Assembly (NCBI GenBank): GCA_001580565.1
Contig: LRBF01000007.1
Coordinates: 1 to 62,034, forward strand
Reading direction: 5' to 3'
From: Caballeronia megalochromosomata
Lineage (GTDB): Bacteria > Pseudomonadota > Gammaproteobacteria > Burkholderiales > Burkholderiaceae
DNA: 62,034 nt
Every line of letters starts with the position of its first letter. Position 1 is the stretch's first letter. The notes under the pieces are model-generated. The model searched no databases and was not told where the DNA came from. It was given only the letters and a program-made list of their open reading frames with translations. The translations under genes and the position numbers were made by a program. Shown in pieces: positions 8,094 through 16,310 of this stretch.

Positions 8094-8674
8094 GCATGGA
8101 TCCGCGCGCGCAGGCGGTGCTCGATCTCTGGTTCGGCGCGCCGGGTTCGCCCGAGTTCGGGACGGATCGCAAGCTCTGGTGGAAGAAGAAGCGCGCCTTC
8201 GATTCGATGCTCATCGAGCGCTTCGGCGCGCTCGTCGAAGAGGCGCACACGGGTGGTTTGCAGGATTGGGAACGCACGCCGCCTGGCACGCTCGCACTGA
8301 TCGTGCTGCTCGATCAACTGTCGCGCAACTGCTTTCGGAACACGCCGCGGGCGTTTTCGGGCGATGGCCGCGCGCTTGCGCTGGCGAAGACGCTGGTCGA
8401 GCGGGGCGATGATATGCGTCTGCCGAGTGCGTATCATCGCGCGTTCGCCTACATGCCGTTCGAGCATGACGAATCGCCCGAAAGCCAGCGCGAGTCGTTG
8501 CGGCTTTTCGGAAAACTAAAAAACGAAACGGGCGTTTCGAGTTTCTACGAATCGGCGGTGGAGCATGCGGAGGTGATCGAACGCTTCGGGCGCTTTCCGC
8601 ATCGCAACCGGATTCTCGGGCGGGCGATGTCGGATGATGAAGAAGCGTGGCTGGTGGAGCACGGGGGGTTTTGA
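8090..8674 (+). CDS. DUF924 family protein
   Basis: A 194-residue soluble protein of the DUF924 family, recognisable by VLDLWFGAPGSPEFG near the start, the LIVLLDQLSRNCFRNTPRAF block in the middle and FGRFPHRNRILGR near the end. The fold is a helical TPR-like bundle; the biochemical role is unknown. The GTG start at 8090 overlaps the AlaX stop by 4 bp; an ATG at 8096 is equally possible. It converges on the SDR gene with only 16 bp between stops. Confidence 0.88.
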   Translation: MSMDPRAQAVLDLWFGAPGSPEFGTDRKLWWKKKRAFDSMLIERFGALVEEAHTGGLQDWERTPPGTLALIVLLDQLSRNCFRNTPRAFSGDGRALALAKTLVERGDDMRLPSAYHRAFAYMPFEHDESPESQRESLRLFGKLKNETGVSSFYESAVEHAEVIERFGRFPHRNRILGRAMSDDEEAWLVEHGGF

Positions 8675-8690
8675 ACGCGTCGCCCGCAGG

Positions 8691-9437
8691 TCACCGCCCG
8701 CCAGTCACATCCAGAATCGCCCCCGTCACATACGACGACGCATCCGACAGCAGCCACACGATCGACTCGCCGACTTCATCGGCCGTGCCCGCGCGCCCGA
8801 TCGGCGTCTGCACGCCGAGCACATGCGCGCGATCCGGCTTGCCGCCGCTCGCGTGGATGTCGGTGTCGATGAGACCGGGCCGGATCGCGTTCACACGCAC
8901 GCCTTCGCGCCCGAGTTCCTTCGACAGGCCGATGGTCAACGTATCGATCGCGCCCTTGGACCCGGCATAGTCGACATACTCGCCAGGCCCGCCCAGCCGC
9001 GCCGCCGCCGACGAAACGTTCACGAGCGATCCGCCTTTGCCGCCGCGCGACGTCGACATGCGCCGCGCCGCCTCCCGCGCGACGAGATACGCGCCGAGCA
9101 CGTTGATGTCGAAGATGCGCTTCATGCGCGCGATGTCCATATCCGCCAGCGCCGAGCCGGGCGCGACGATGCCCGCGTTGTTCACGACGCCATCGAGCTT
9201 GCCGAAGGCCTGCTCGGTCGCATCGAACATCGCGATGATCGCGGCTTCGTCGCTCACGTCGCCGTGAATGGCGATGGCCTTGCCGCCCGCCGCCTGCACG
9301 GCCGCGACGGTTTCGTCGGCGGCGGCGGCGTTCGACGCATAGTTCACGCCGACGCACCAGCCGCGCGCGCCCGCGAGCACCGCAGCCGAGCGTCCGATGC
9401 CGCGGCTCGCGCCCGTAACCAGGATGACTTTGGACAT
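8691..9437 (-). CDS. Short-chain dehydrogenase/reductase (SDR)
   Basis: A classical 248-residue NAD(P)-dependent SDR. Motifs in order: TGASRGIG cofactor loop (residues 8-15), NNAG (about 87-90), the catalytic serine in NVSSAA, Tyr-x3-Lys in YVDYAGSKGA, and the PG motif in IRPGLIDT. It is similar to glucose-1-dehydrogenase or FabG-like oxidoreductases, but the substrate cannot be read from the sequence. It is the third gene of a TetR-LOG-SDR unit, starting 10 bp after the LOG stop. Confidence 0.93.
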   Translation of the reverse strand: MSKVILVTGASRGIGRSAAVLAGARGWCVGVNYASNAAAADETVAAVQAAGGKAIAIHGDVSDEAAIIAMFDATEQAFGKLDGVVNNAGIVAPGSALADMDIARMKRIFDINVLGAYLVAREAARRMSTSRGGKGGSLVNVSSAAARLGGPGEYVDYAGSKGAIDTLTIGLSKELGREGVRVNAIRPGLIDTDIHASGGKPDRAHVLGVQTPIGRAGTADEVGESIVWLLSDASSYVTGAILDVTGGR

Positions 9438-9447
9438 GCGCTGTTCC

Positions 9448-10032
9448 TCAGACGGCGTTGCGTTTTTCGGACCACTTGTCGTTCGCGGGCGGAATGTAGC
9501 GCGCGAGCTTGTCGATCATCTCGGCGGGCTCGGCGGCGACCTGGATGATGTCCAGATACGGCGCGCGCATGAAGCCTTCGTCGACCGTGTGACGGAGCAT
9601 CGCCAGGAGCGGATCGAAGTAGCCGTTCACGTCGAGCAGGCCGACCGGCTTCTGGTGATAGCCGAGCTGCGCCCACGTATAGACCTCGAAAAACTCCTCG
9701 AACGTGCCGACGCCGCCCGGCATCGCGACGAAGGCATCGGAGAGATCGGCCATCTTCTTCTTGCGCTCGTGCATGTCTGGCACGACGTGCAGTTCGGTGA
9801 GATCGGTATGGCCGACTTCCTTGGCGAGCAGCAATTCGGGAATCACGCCGACCGCGCGTCCGCCGGCGGCGAGCACTTCATCGGCGATGAGGCCCATCAG
9901 CCCGACGCGGCCGCCGCCGTAGACCAGCGAGAGATTGTTCTCAACCAGCGCGCGGCCGAACGCCTTGGCCGCTTCCGCATAGACGGGGCGGGCTCCGTTC
10001 GAGGAGCCGCAGTAGACACACACTGCCTTCAT
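9448..10032 (-). CDS. LOG family protein (nucleoside 5'-monophosphate phosphoribohydrolase)
   Basis: A 194-residue Rossmann-fold protein of the Lonely Guy family (TIGR00730). The catalytic signature PGGVGTFEE is present at about residues 105-113, preceded by GGGRVGLMG near residue 40. Family members release the base from cytokinin riboside monophosphates or from AMP. Its ATG follows the TetR stop codon directly (TAAATG), so the two are translated in series. A role in cytokinin production, nucleotide turnover or signalling cannot be separated by sequence. Confidence 0.92.
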   Translation of the reverse strand: MKAVCVYCGSSNGARPVYAEAAKAFGRALVENNLSLVYGGGRVGLMGLIADEVLAAGGRAVGVIPELLLAKEVGHTDLTELHVVPDMHERKKKMADLSDAFVAMPGGVGTFEEFFEVYTWAQLGYHQKPVGLLDVNGYFDPLLAMLRHTVDEGFMRAPYLDIIQVAAEPAEMIDKLARYIPPANDKWSEKRNAV

Positions 10033-10755
10033 TTATCTGGAATCCTTTGTTTCGGTCTTTGCATCGTCGCGCGGCGGCAGGAAGTCCGCGTACTCGCGCT
10101 TGGGCAGCTTGCCGGAGACGAGGTCGTCGAACAACTGGCGCGAACGCCCGCGCAGATACGGCGCCATGATCGAGATGATATGCAGGCTCGCCTGATGCAA
10201 CTCGGTGCGGATCGCTTCCTGATCGTTGTATTTGCGCGGATTCATCACATACTGGTATGAAAGCCAGTACGTGGCGATCACGCCGATGTTGGTTGCGATC
10301 ACCTTGATCTCTTCGGGCGTCGCGACCATTTCCTGATCGGCGACGAGCGCCTCGCACAACTGGCTCGCGAAGTGCACCTTGTGCGTGATGATCTGCTTGA
10401 AGTGCGTCTCGAGCGTGCGGTTGCGCGCGAGCAGATCGTTCAGGTCGCGATACAGGAAGCGGTAGGCCCAGAGGAAATCCGCCATGTATTGCAGATACGA
10501 CCACATCTCGTCGATCGTCGGGCGATGATCGTCCGGAAACCGCAGGCGCTTCTGAATCTGCTGCTCGAACTGCGCGAAGATGCTGTTGATGATGTCGTCT
10601 TTGTTGCGGAAATGGTAGTACAGGTTCCCTGGACTGATTTCCATTTCTTCGGCGATCGTTGTCGTGGTGACGTTCGGCTCGCCGATATCGTTGAACAACT
10701 TCAGCGACAGCTCGAGTATCCGTTCGCGGGTGCGGCGGGGTGGTTTGGCTTCCAT
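10033..10755 (-). CDS. TetR/AcrR family transcriptional regulator
   Basis: A 240-residue repressor-type protein with an N-terminal TetR DNA-binding domain (about residues 10-58; recognition region TTTTIAEEMEISPGNLYYHF) and a helical C-terminal ligand domain without recognisable specificity. It heads the operon with the LOG and SDR genes. A -10 box lies at 10843-10848 and the sequence between it and the start could hold the operator. Autoregulation and control of the two downstream genes is inferred from position. Confidence 0.9.
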   Translation of the reverse strand: MEAKPPRRTRERILELSLKLFNDIGEPNVTTTTIAEEMEISPGNLYYHFRNKDDIINSIFAQFEQQIQKRLRFPDDHRPTIDEMWSYLQYMADFLWAYRFLYRDLNDLLARNRTLETHFKQIITHKVHFASQLCEALVADQEMVATPEEIKVIATNIGVIATYWLSYQYVMNPRKYNDQEAIRTELHQASLHIISIMAPYLRGRSRQLFDDLVSGKLPKREYADFLPPRDDAKTETKDSR

Positions 10756-10842
10756 GTCGTCCGACCTTGGGATCGGGCCGCGTCGGCTCGGGATGAGCGT
10801 TCGCGCGGCCGCTTCCGTTGCTATTTTTGAGAATGTCGGACG

Positions 10843-10848
10843 ATTATA
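10843..10848 (-). promoter_or_regulatory. Predicted -10 box for the TetR-LOG-SDR operon
   Basis: Minus-strand TATAAT about 90 bp upstream of the TetR start. Next to it on the upstream side is the palindrome ACCGGT (10850-10855), a possible part of an operator. No consensus -35 is recognisable. Confidence 0.4.
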
Positions 10849-10899
10849 AACCGGTCGTTCGGCGGCACGGACGCGGGCTTCGCGCGAGGGTGTTCTCGT

Positions 10900-11454
10900 T
10901 TACAAGATACGCGCGAACCAGTCCGATGCAAGCGGCCACAGAATCAGCCCCCATGTGATGACGCAGACGCCGAGCGCGACCATCACCGCCGCGCTGCCGA
11001 AATCCTTCGCGCGCTTCGACAGTTCATGACGTTCGAGCGAAATGCGGTCGATGGCCGCCTCGACGCTCGAATTGAGCAATTCGACGATGAGCACCAGCAG
11101 CACCGAGGCAACCAGCGCCGCACGCTCGACGGGCGCGACCGGCACGAAGAGGCTGCACGGCAACAGGATCGCGGCGAGCGTCAGTTCCTGGCGGAACGCG
11201 CTTTCCTCGCGGATCGCGACGCGAAAGCCGTAGAGCGAATTCTTCATCGCGTGCCACGCGCGCGTGAAGCCGCGATTGCCCTTGTACGGATTGAAGGGCA
11301 GGTCGTCGGGGCCGAGCGGCTCGGCCGGCGGGGCGGGCTTGCCGTCGATGTCCTCGATGTCGTCGTCGAAAGGATCGCGCGCGCGCGCCGCCGCACAGGC
11401 CCCGGCGCGCGCGTTCGCTTCGGCGCGTTGCTGCGGCGCGGCGCGTCGCGTCAT
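10900..11454 (-). CDS. dgkA: Diacylglycerol kinase (DgkA)
   Basis: A 184-residue protein whose C-terminal about 120 residues are prokaryotic diacylglycerol kinase: RAWHAMKNSLYGFRVAIREESAFRQEL at the domain start, then the active-site signature VELLNSSVEAAIDR and AKDFGSAAVM, with three TM helices. It phosphorylates diacylglycerol released by envelope glycan modification and returns it to phospholipid synthesis. About 65 N-terminal residues are a charged, proline-rich extension not found in E. coli DgkA. The ATG at 11454 overlaps the glycosyltransferase stop (ATGA). It ends the sigma-factor-led cluster. Confidence 0.93.
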   Translation of the reverse strand: MTRRAAPQQRAEANARAGACAAARARDPFDDDIEDIDGKPAPPAEPLGPDDLPFNPYKGNRGFTRAWHAMKNSLYGFRVAIREESAFRQELTLAAILLPCSLFVPVAPVERAALVASVLLVLIVELLNSSVEAAIDRISLERHELSKRAKDFGSAAVMVALGVCVITWGLILWPLASDWFARIL

Positions 11455-12482
11455 GCGGCCGCCCGGTCCGAACTGGCGGCGCGCGGCCCGAACTGCCGCA
11501 AATGCGAGGCGAACTGCTCCGACGCCGCGCGCCACGAGAAGCGCTCGGCCCACGCGCGCGCATCGGCGCGCTCGATCTTCAGCGCCTGCAGGCAGGCTTC
11601 GTGCAGATCGTCGTAGAGCGCGCCCGGGCCGTGTTCGCCGAGCACGTCGATCGGGCCCGTCACCGGATAGGCCGCGACCGGCGTGCCGCAGGCCATCGCT
11701 TCGAGCAGAACCAGGCCGAAGGTATCGGTGCGGCTCGGGAAGACGAACACGTCGGCCGCCGCATAGACCTTCGCCAGTTCCGACTGCGACAGCACGCCGA
11801 GATAGTTGACGTTGGTGTAGCGCGACTTCAGCTCCGCGAGCGCCGGACCTTCACCCGCGACCCACTTCGAACCGGGCAGATCGAGCTTCAGAAATGCCTC
11901 GACGTTCTTCTCGACCGCGACGCGCCCGACATACAGAAAAATCGGCCGCGCGGTGTTGAGCACCTTCGACTCCATCGGATGGAAGATGTCGAGATCGACG
12001 CCGCGCGTCCACAGCACGACGTTGGTGAAGCCGAAGTGCTCGAGATCGCTCTTGACGACGGGCGTCGGCGCCATCACCGCCTGCGAGTTCCCGTGGAACC
12101 AGTGCAGAAAGCGATACGTCAGCGCGAGCGGAATGCCGAAGCGCGCTTTCACATACTCCGGAAAGCGCGTGTGATAGGCGGTCGTGAACGGCAGCTTGTG
12201 ACGCAGCGCATACGAGCGCGCGGCGAGCCCGAGCGGGCCTTCCGTCGCGATATGCAGTGCATCCGGCGTGAATGCGTCGATGCGCTTCGCGACGCGTTGT
12301 CCCGGCAGCAGCGACAGGCGAATCTCGGGATAGGTCGGGCAGGGAATCGTTCTGAATTCGAGCGGCGTGAGCAAGTCCACGCGATGACCGAGCGCAGTGA
12401 GTTCCTTCGTCGTTTGCTTGAGTGTGCGCACGACGCCGTTGACCTGCGGCTCCCATGCATCGGTCACGATCATGATTTTCAT
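11451..12482 (-). CDS. Glycosyltransferase family 4/group 1 (GT-B) protein
   Basis: A 343-residue GT-B glycosyltransferase. The N-terminal acceptor domain opens with MIVTDAWEPQVNGVVRTL, and the C-terminal domain has the donor-site motifs YVGRVAVEKN and the EX7E-type region FPSRTDTFGLVLLEAMACGTP. It resembles enzymes that add sugars to diacylglycerol or phosphatidylinositol-type lipids, but the acceptor is unproven. It overlaps dgkA by 4 bp. The start at 12482 is chosen because family homology begins there; an alternative ATG at 12527 overlaps the upstream phosphoesterase stop (ATGA) and would add 15 residues. Confidence 0.9.
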   Translation of the reverse strand: MKIMIVTDAWEPQVNGVVRTLKQTTKELTALGHRVDLLTPLEFRTIPCPTYPEIRLSLLPGQRVAKRIDAFTPDALHIATEGPLGLAARSYALRHKLPFTTAYHTRFPEYVKARFGIPLALTYRFLHWFHGNSQAVMAPTPVVKSDLEHFGFTNVVLWTRGVDLDIFHPMESKVLNTARPIFLYVGRVAVEKNVEAFLKLDLPGSKWVAGEGPALAELKSRYTNVNYLGVLSQSELAKVYAAADVFVFPSRTDTFGLVLLEAMACGTPVAAYPVTGPIDVLGEHGPGALYDDLHEACLQALKIERADARAWAERFSWRAASEQFASHLRQFGPRAASSDRAAA

Positions 12483-12523
12483 AGGCTTGCGTTCCGTTCC
12501 TTGTGGGGTGGGGCTTGCAGAGC

Positions 12524-13519
12524 TCATACAGTCGCGCGCGCCTTGCCCACGCGGGCTTCCGGCGAGCGCATCACGGTCCAGTAGACGATCTTCAGTTCGC
12601 CGTCGTAGGTCTCGACGAGCGCCGAGAGACTCTCGACCCAGTCGCCGTCGTTGCAGTAGAGCGTGCCGTCGATGTCGCGGATCTCGGCCTTGTGGATGTG
12701 CCCGCACACGACGCCGTCGCAGCCGCGCCGGCGCGCTTCATCGGTCATCACGTGCTCGAACTGCGAGATGAAGTTCACCGCGTTCTTCACCTGATGCTTC
12801 AGGTACTGAGACAGCGACCAGTAGTTGAAGCCGAGCTTCGAGCGCACGCGATTGAACCAGCGGTTGAGCAGCAGGATCATCGTGTAGGCGGTGTCGCCGA
12901 GATACGCGAGCCATTTCGCGTGCTGGATCACGCCATCGAAAAGATCGCCGTGCACGATCCACAGGCGCTTGCCCGCGAGCGTCGTGTGGAACGCTTCGCC
13001 GCGCACGTGGATGTCGCCGAACGCGAGATCGCAGAACTGTCGCGCGGCTTCGTCGTGATTGCCGGGGATAAAGATGACCTGCGTGCCCTTGCGGGCCTTA
13101 CGCAGGATCTTCTGCACGACGTCGTTGTGCGCCTGTGGCCAGAACCAGCCTTTGCGAAGCTGCCATCCGTCGATGATGTCGCCGACGAGATACAGATATT
13201 CCGACTCGTGATGCCGCAGGAAATCGAGGAGATAGTCCGCCTGACAGCCGCCCGAACCCAGATGGACGTCCGAGAGCCAGATCGTGCGATATCGATGCGG
13301 CTGTTCCGATGAATCGGCCAGATCGTCGTGACGGACGGGCGCGGCGACACGTGCGTCCGACAGACCCGGCGTGCCCGCGGAAGCGGAGTCGGATGATTCG
13401 GTGGACTCCGATCGCAGTGCGAAGGGACCGGTGCGCAGCTCGCTGTTGCTGAGGCTAAAGGAAGAGGGCGGGTCGATTGCCGGGTGAACTGACGAGTTGA
13501 ATGCCATTGGCTCGCGCAT
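12524..13519 (-). CDS. LpxH-like UDP-2,3-diacylglucosamine diphosphatase / metallophosphoesterase
   Basis: A calcineurin-type phosphoesterase with all metal-binding motifs: SDVHLG, GDIIDGW, GNHD, a HGD motif (VHGDLFDG) and GHIHKAEI. This pattern matches the LpxH2-like family, whose proposed substrate is UDP-2,3-diacylglucosamine of lipid A synthesis. An N-terminal about 70-residue Ser/Pro/Ala-rich segment precedes the domain and looks disordered. The start is uncertain: candidates are ATG 13546, 13519 and 13507, none with a strong Shine-Dalgarno sequence. The next gene is a lipid-type glycosyltransferase, which fits a membrane-lipid role. Confidence 0.85.
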   Translation of the reverse strand: MREPMAFNSSVHPAIDPPSSFSLSNSELRTGPFALRSESTESSDSASAGTPGLSDARVAAPVRHDDLADSSEQPHRYRTIWLSDVHLGSGGCQADYLLDFLRHHESEYLYLVGDIIDGWQLRKGWFWPQAHNDVVQKILRKARKGTQVIFIPGNHDEAARQFCDLAFGDIHVRGEAFHTTLAGKRLWIVHGDLFDGVIQHAKWLAYLGDTAYTMILLLNRWFNRVRSKLGFNYWSLSQYLKHQVKNAVNFISQFEHVMTDEARRRGCDGVVCGHIHKAEIRDIDGTLYCNDGDWVESLSALVETYDGELKIVYWTVMRSPEARVGKARATV

Positions 13520-13586
13520 CGGGTTTCGGTATGCGCATTGCGCCATGCGGCTGTGACCGAGCCGTGACAGTCACGAGAAGTTCTTA

Positions 13587-14108
13587 TTACTTGGCGACGG
13601 ATTGGGCCGCGACGATGCGCGTGCCGGCGAGGCGATCATGGATGAACTGGCGCGCCGGATCGAGCCGCACGGCGGCGGCCCATAGCGCGGCCCACGCGGC
13701 GAAGACCGCGAGCGTCTGCGGCACCGCGAGGGAGAAGAGCGGATGCAGCGCGAGCGGCGGCAGGAACCACAGCCACGCGAGCACATAGCGCGCGAGGGCG
13801 CGCGCGGGCCTGACGGGCTGGCCGTGCGCATCGACGAGCTTCAGGCGCCAGGTTTTCATCGGCAGGGTCTGGCCGCCGTGCGTCCAGAAATACACGAAGT
13901 AGGCCGCGAGCACGATGCCGATCCACGACATCAGCCAGTTGTGATGCGTGAGGCCGTTGCGTTGCTGCGTGAGCGTGCTGAAGAGATAACCGGCGAGGAA
14001 CACCACGCCGAAGAGGATGACGCTCTCGTAGAGCATCGTCGCGAGGCGGCGGCGCAGCGTGGGCGCGCGCATCGGGTCGAGGGTGACGGCGGCGGGCTGC
14101 GCGCTCAC
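13587..14108 (-). CDS. RDD family membrane protein
   Basis: A 173-residue protein with three to four TM helices and the RDD-domain pattern: an Arg near the start of helix 1 (RRRLATMLYES), an aspartate- and lysine-containing loop after GGQTLPMKTWRLKLVD, and HDRLAGTRIV at the C terminus. The function is unknown; RDD proteins are thought to be transporters or membrane regulators. The GTG start at 14108 overlaps the DUF3106 stop (GTGA). The first ATG, at 14072, would also keep the whole RDD domain. Confidence 0.85.
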   Translation of the reverse strand: MSAQPAAVTLDPMRAPTLRRRLATMLYESVILFGVVFLAGYLFSTLTQQRNGLTHHNWLMSWIGIVLAAYFVYFWTHGGQTLPMKTWRLKLVDAHGQPVRPARALARYVLAWLWFLPPLALHPLFSLAVPQTLAVFAAWAALWAAAVRLDPARQFIHDRLAGTRIVAAQSVAK

Positions 14109-14872
14109 GAGCCGTTGTACATCGAAGGCGCCTGCTGCGGCGATACGGGAATCGGCGTGGCCGGGACGATGCTCGCGGCGTTCGGAATGGCGGGTTGCGT
14201 CGGTGCGCCGGAAACGGGCGCAGCCGGCGCGGCCGCCGTGCCCGATCCACCTTCCGCGTGTGCCGGCGCGTGCCCCTGCTCGCGCGCCGTGACGAGGCGG
14301 TTGATGTCCTTCACTTCGGTCTTGCCCGTGGGCGGCGCGGAGACGATCGTCGGACGGCGCACGTGCTCGCTCGCCGCCAGCTTCTTCTTCTGTTCTTCGG
14401 AGAGCTTCTGATAGGCGTCCCACGCCTTTTCGCGGTTCTCCAGCGGCACCGACTTGGAAACCTGATAGTTCTCGCGCGCCACCTTGCGCTGGTCGGGCGT
14501 GAGGCGCACCCATTCCTCCATGCGCTGATGCAGATGCTTCTGCGCTTCAGGCGACATCCGGTGAAACCGTGACGCGATCTTCAGCCACTTCTGCTTGCGC
14601 TCGTCGGAGAACGAATCCCACTGCGTGGCGAAGGGCGCGAGCGCGACATGCTGCGTTTCGGTGAGACGGCTCCAGGAAAGCGGGCTTTCGGACGACAGCG
14701 CGGACAGCGGCGAGGCGTTCGACTCGGCCGCCGCGCCCGAACCGCCGCTCGGCGCCGCGGCGGCCGAAGGCGCGGCGGCAGTGGAATAAAAGCGCGGATA
14801 AGTCGCGGCGAACGCAACCAGACCAGCAATCGCGCAACCAAAGACAATCGCGAGACCGCGCTTGTAACTCAC
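14105..14872 (-). CDS. DUF3106 membrane-anchored protein
   Basis: A 255-residue protein with a short cytoplasmic tip, one N-terminal TM helix (residues 8-25), an Ala/Ser/Pro linker and a helical DUF3106 domain (about 65-160) in which WxxLTxxQ and (L/M)(S/T)PxxR-type repeats recur. A low-complexity Ala/Pro-rich tail follows. The domain should lie in the periplasm. The helical repeat pattern recalls Spy/CpxP-like envelope stress proteins, but relationship is only an impression. The GTG start at 14872 follows a GGGGGAAA Shine-Dalgarno sequence. It lies 28 bp after the DUF3619 gene. Confidence 0.82.
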   Translation of the reverse strand: MSYKRGLAIVFGCAIAGLVAFAATYPRFYSTAAAPSAAAAPSGGSGAAAESNASPLSALSSESPLSWSRLTETQHVALAPFATQWDSFSDERKQKWLKIASRFHRMSPEAQKHLHQRMEEWVRLTPDQRKVARENYQVSKSVPLENREKAWDAYQKLSEEQKKKLAASEHVRRPTIVSAPPTGKTEVKDINRLVTAREQGHAPAHAEGGSGTAAAPAAPVSGAPTQPAIPNAASIVPATPIPVSPQQAPSMYNGS

Positions 14873-14900
14873 CCGAAATTTCCCCCGCTGTATTCAGTAC

Positions 14901-15353
14901 TTAATGATTGCGCGTCAGGTACGCGTTGAAACCGTGATCCAGATAGGCGTCGATCGGCAGGCTGTCGCTCATCATGGCTGCGTCGATGTCGGCGAGTTCG
15001 GCCTTGCGCTGCTGGTCTTCCCAGTACGCGATGCCCGCCAGCCCGATGATGAGCGCCGCAAGCGGCCAGGCGAGGCCGAGGCCGCCGAGCCGCGCGAGCA
15101 GCCCCTTCGGACGATGATCGTCGCCGGACTCGCCCGTCGTGAGCGTGGCGCCCGCGCCGGCGAAAGCCGGCGTGAACGCGGGCGCGGTGATCGCGACGGC
15201 GGCTTTCTCCGGCTTCTTGCGCGCGATGGCGGCACGGCGCGCCTCGCGCAGCCGGTCGACGGCGGCAGCCGGAATAGTGGACGCGTTTTCGTCCAGCGCG
15301 CGCACGACCTTCAGCGCGAACTCGTTTTCCTTCGTTTCAAGAGCGGAACTCAT
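14901..15353 (-). CDS. DUF3619 family protein, candidate anti-sigma factor
   Basis: A 150-residue protein with a charged, helical N-terminal part (residues 1-50), a linker, one TM helix (about 93-112, ending in YWEDQQ) and a short C-terminal tail with the family segment DIDAAMMSDSLPIDAYLDHGF. No zinc-type anti-sigma motif (HxxxCxxC) is present. The ATG overlaps the sigma gene stop codon by 4 bp (ATGA). Size, single TM and position immediately after an ECF sigma factor make it a likely membrane anti-sigma factor, but this is inference from context. Confidence 0.82.
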   Translation of the reverse strand: MSSALETKENEFALKVVRALDENASTIPAAAVDRLREARRAAIARKKPEKAAVAITAPAFTPAFAGAGATLTTGESGDDHRPKGLLARLGGLGLAWPLAALIIGLAGIAYWEDQQRKAELADIDAAMMSDSLPIDAYLDHGFNAYLTRNH

Positions 15354-15913
15354 AGCGTGATCCCTTTGGCTTTCAGGGCTTGGGCGAGAGTATGCGTGGC
15401 GCGTGAGCAGTGCGTCTTCACGCTGCCCTCGGAGCAACCCATCGCGGCGGCCGTCTCAGCGACATCCATGTCTTCCCAGTAACGCATGAGAAAAGCTTCC
15501 CGTTGACGCGCTGGCAGTTTTTGGATTTCCGCGTCGATCAGGTTCAGCACCTGTTCGCGCTCCAGACGGTTCTCGCTGCTCTCGCTGCCGACCGCGCTAT
15601 CTTGGGATTCGAAGGTCTCGAGCGGGTCGAATTCGTCGTCGTCCGCGTTGCCGAAGGACGAGAAGAGGCTGACCCAGGTATTGCGCACCTTCTGGCGACG
15701 GAAATAATCGTGCGTCGCGTTCTGCAGGATACGCTGGAATAAAAGCGGAAGCTCGGATGACGGACGGTCACCGTACTTCTCCGCCAGCTTGATCATCGCG
15801 TCTTGCACGATGTCGAGCGCCGCGTCGTCGTCGCGAACGGTGTACACGGTTTGCTTGAACGCGCGTCTTTCGACGCCCGCCAGGAAATCGGCGAGTTCCT
15901 TGTCTGATGCCAT
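15350..15913 (-). CDS. ECF-type RNA polymerase sigma factor
   Basis: A 187-residue sigma-70 family protein with region 2 (DDDAALDIVQDAMIKLAEKYG, about 30-50, then FQRILQNATHDYFRRQ) and region 4 with a HTH (LPARQREAFLMRYWEDMDVAETAAAMGCSEGSVKTHCSRA, about 130-170). A negatively charged insert (DDDEFDPLETFESQD) separates them. It is of the RpoE/ECF class and should redirect RNA polymerase to envelope or stress genes. The start at 15913 (MASDKEL) is chosen by family resemblance; the Shine-Dalgarno sequence is weak. It is followed without a gap by DUF3619, and further on by DUF3106 and RDD genes. Confidence 0.92.
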   Translation of the reverse strand: MASDKELADFLAGVERRAFKQTVYTVRDDDAALDIVQDAMIKLAEKYGDRPSSELPLLFQRILQNATHDYFRRQKVRNTWVSLFSSFGNADDDEFDPLETFESQDSAVGSESSENRLEREQVLNLIDAEIQKLPARQREAFLMRYWEDMDVAETAAAMGCSEGSVKTHCSRATHTLAQALKAKGITL

Positions 15914-16310
15914 CCGTTGGGGACCCGGCGCAAGAGCTTGCGTCGAAAGGGATCGTGGAGTTCTTGGAAAACCTGCGAATCCTAGCAAAGTTTCGCGGCA
16001 TCCGGAGAAAATGAGAGGTTTTGTTGCCACTTGCGACGTTCGTCGGATCGTTTTACCGTCGATTCGACAGGGGGCTCCTTGCCCTGAAACCGTGCGCGCC
16101 TAAAGCAATCGGCGCGCCCGGAAACTTTTTACTTGACCCGCCGCGCGCGCCACTGTTACATTTTCTGACTCGCATCATCAGTGAAATGTCTGCTTTGAGG
16201 CGAGCCCAAGAAGTTCGCCTGTCAAACCTAGACGCGCCGCTTGAACCCGAGCCACAAGCCCGGCAGAGAGCACCCGATCAATTTTTTGCCGAAAATTCGA
16301 AAGGTGATGA
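15914..16310. other. Divergent intergenic region (ECF sigma / ilvI)
   Basis: A 397-bp gap without a recognised gene. The minus half contains the putative control region of the sigma factor operon, with no clear consensus promoter. The plus half contains a good sigma-70 promoter (16133-16161) and the ilvI leader, which includes a 42-codon open frame ending at the ilvI start. Confidence 0.6.
16133..16161 (+). promoter_or_regulatory. Predicted sigma-70 promoter of the ilv operon
   Basis: TTGACC (16133-16138) and TTACAT (16156-16161) are separated by 17 bp, five and four matches to the -35 and -10 consensus. Transcription would start near 16168 and leave a leader of about 140 nt before ilvI. Confidence 0.6.
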
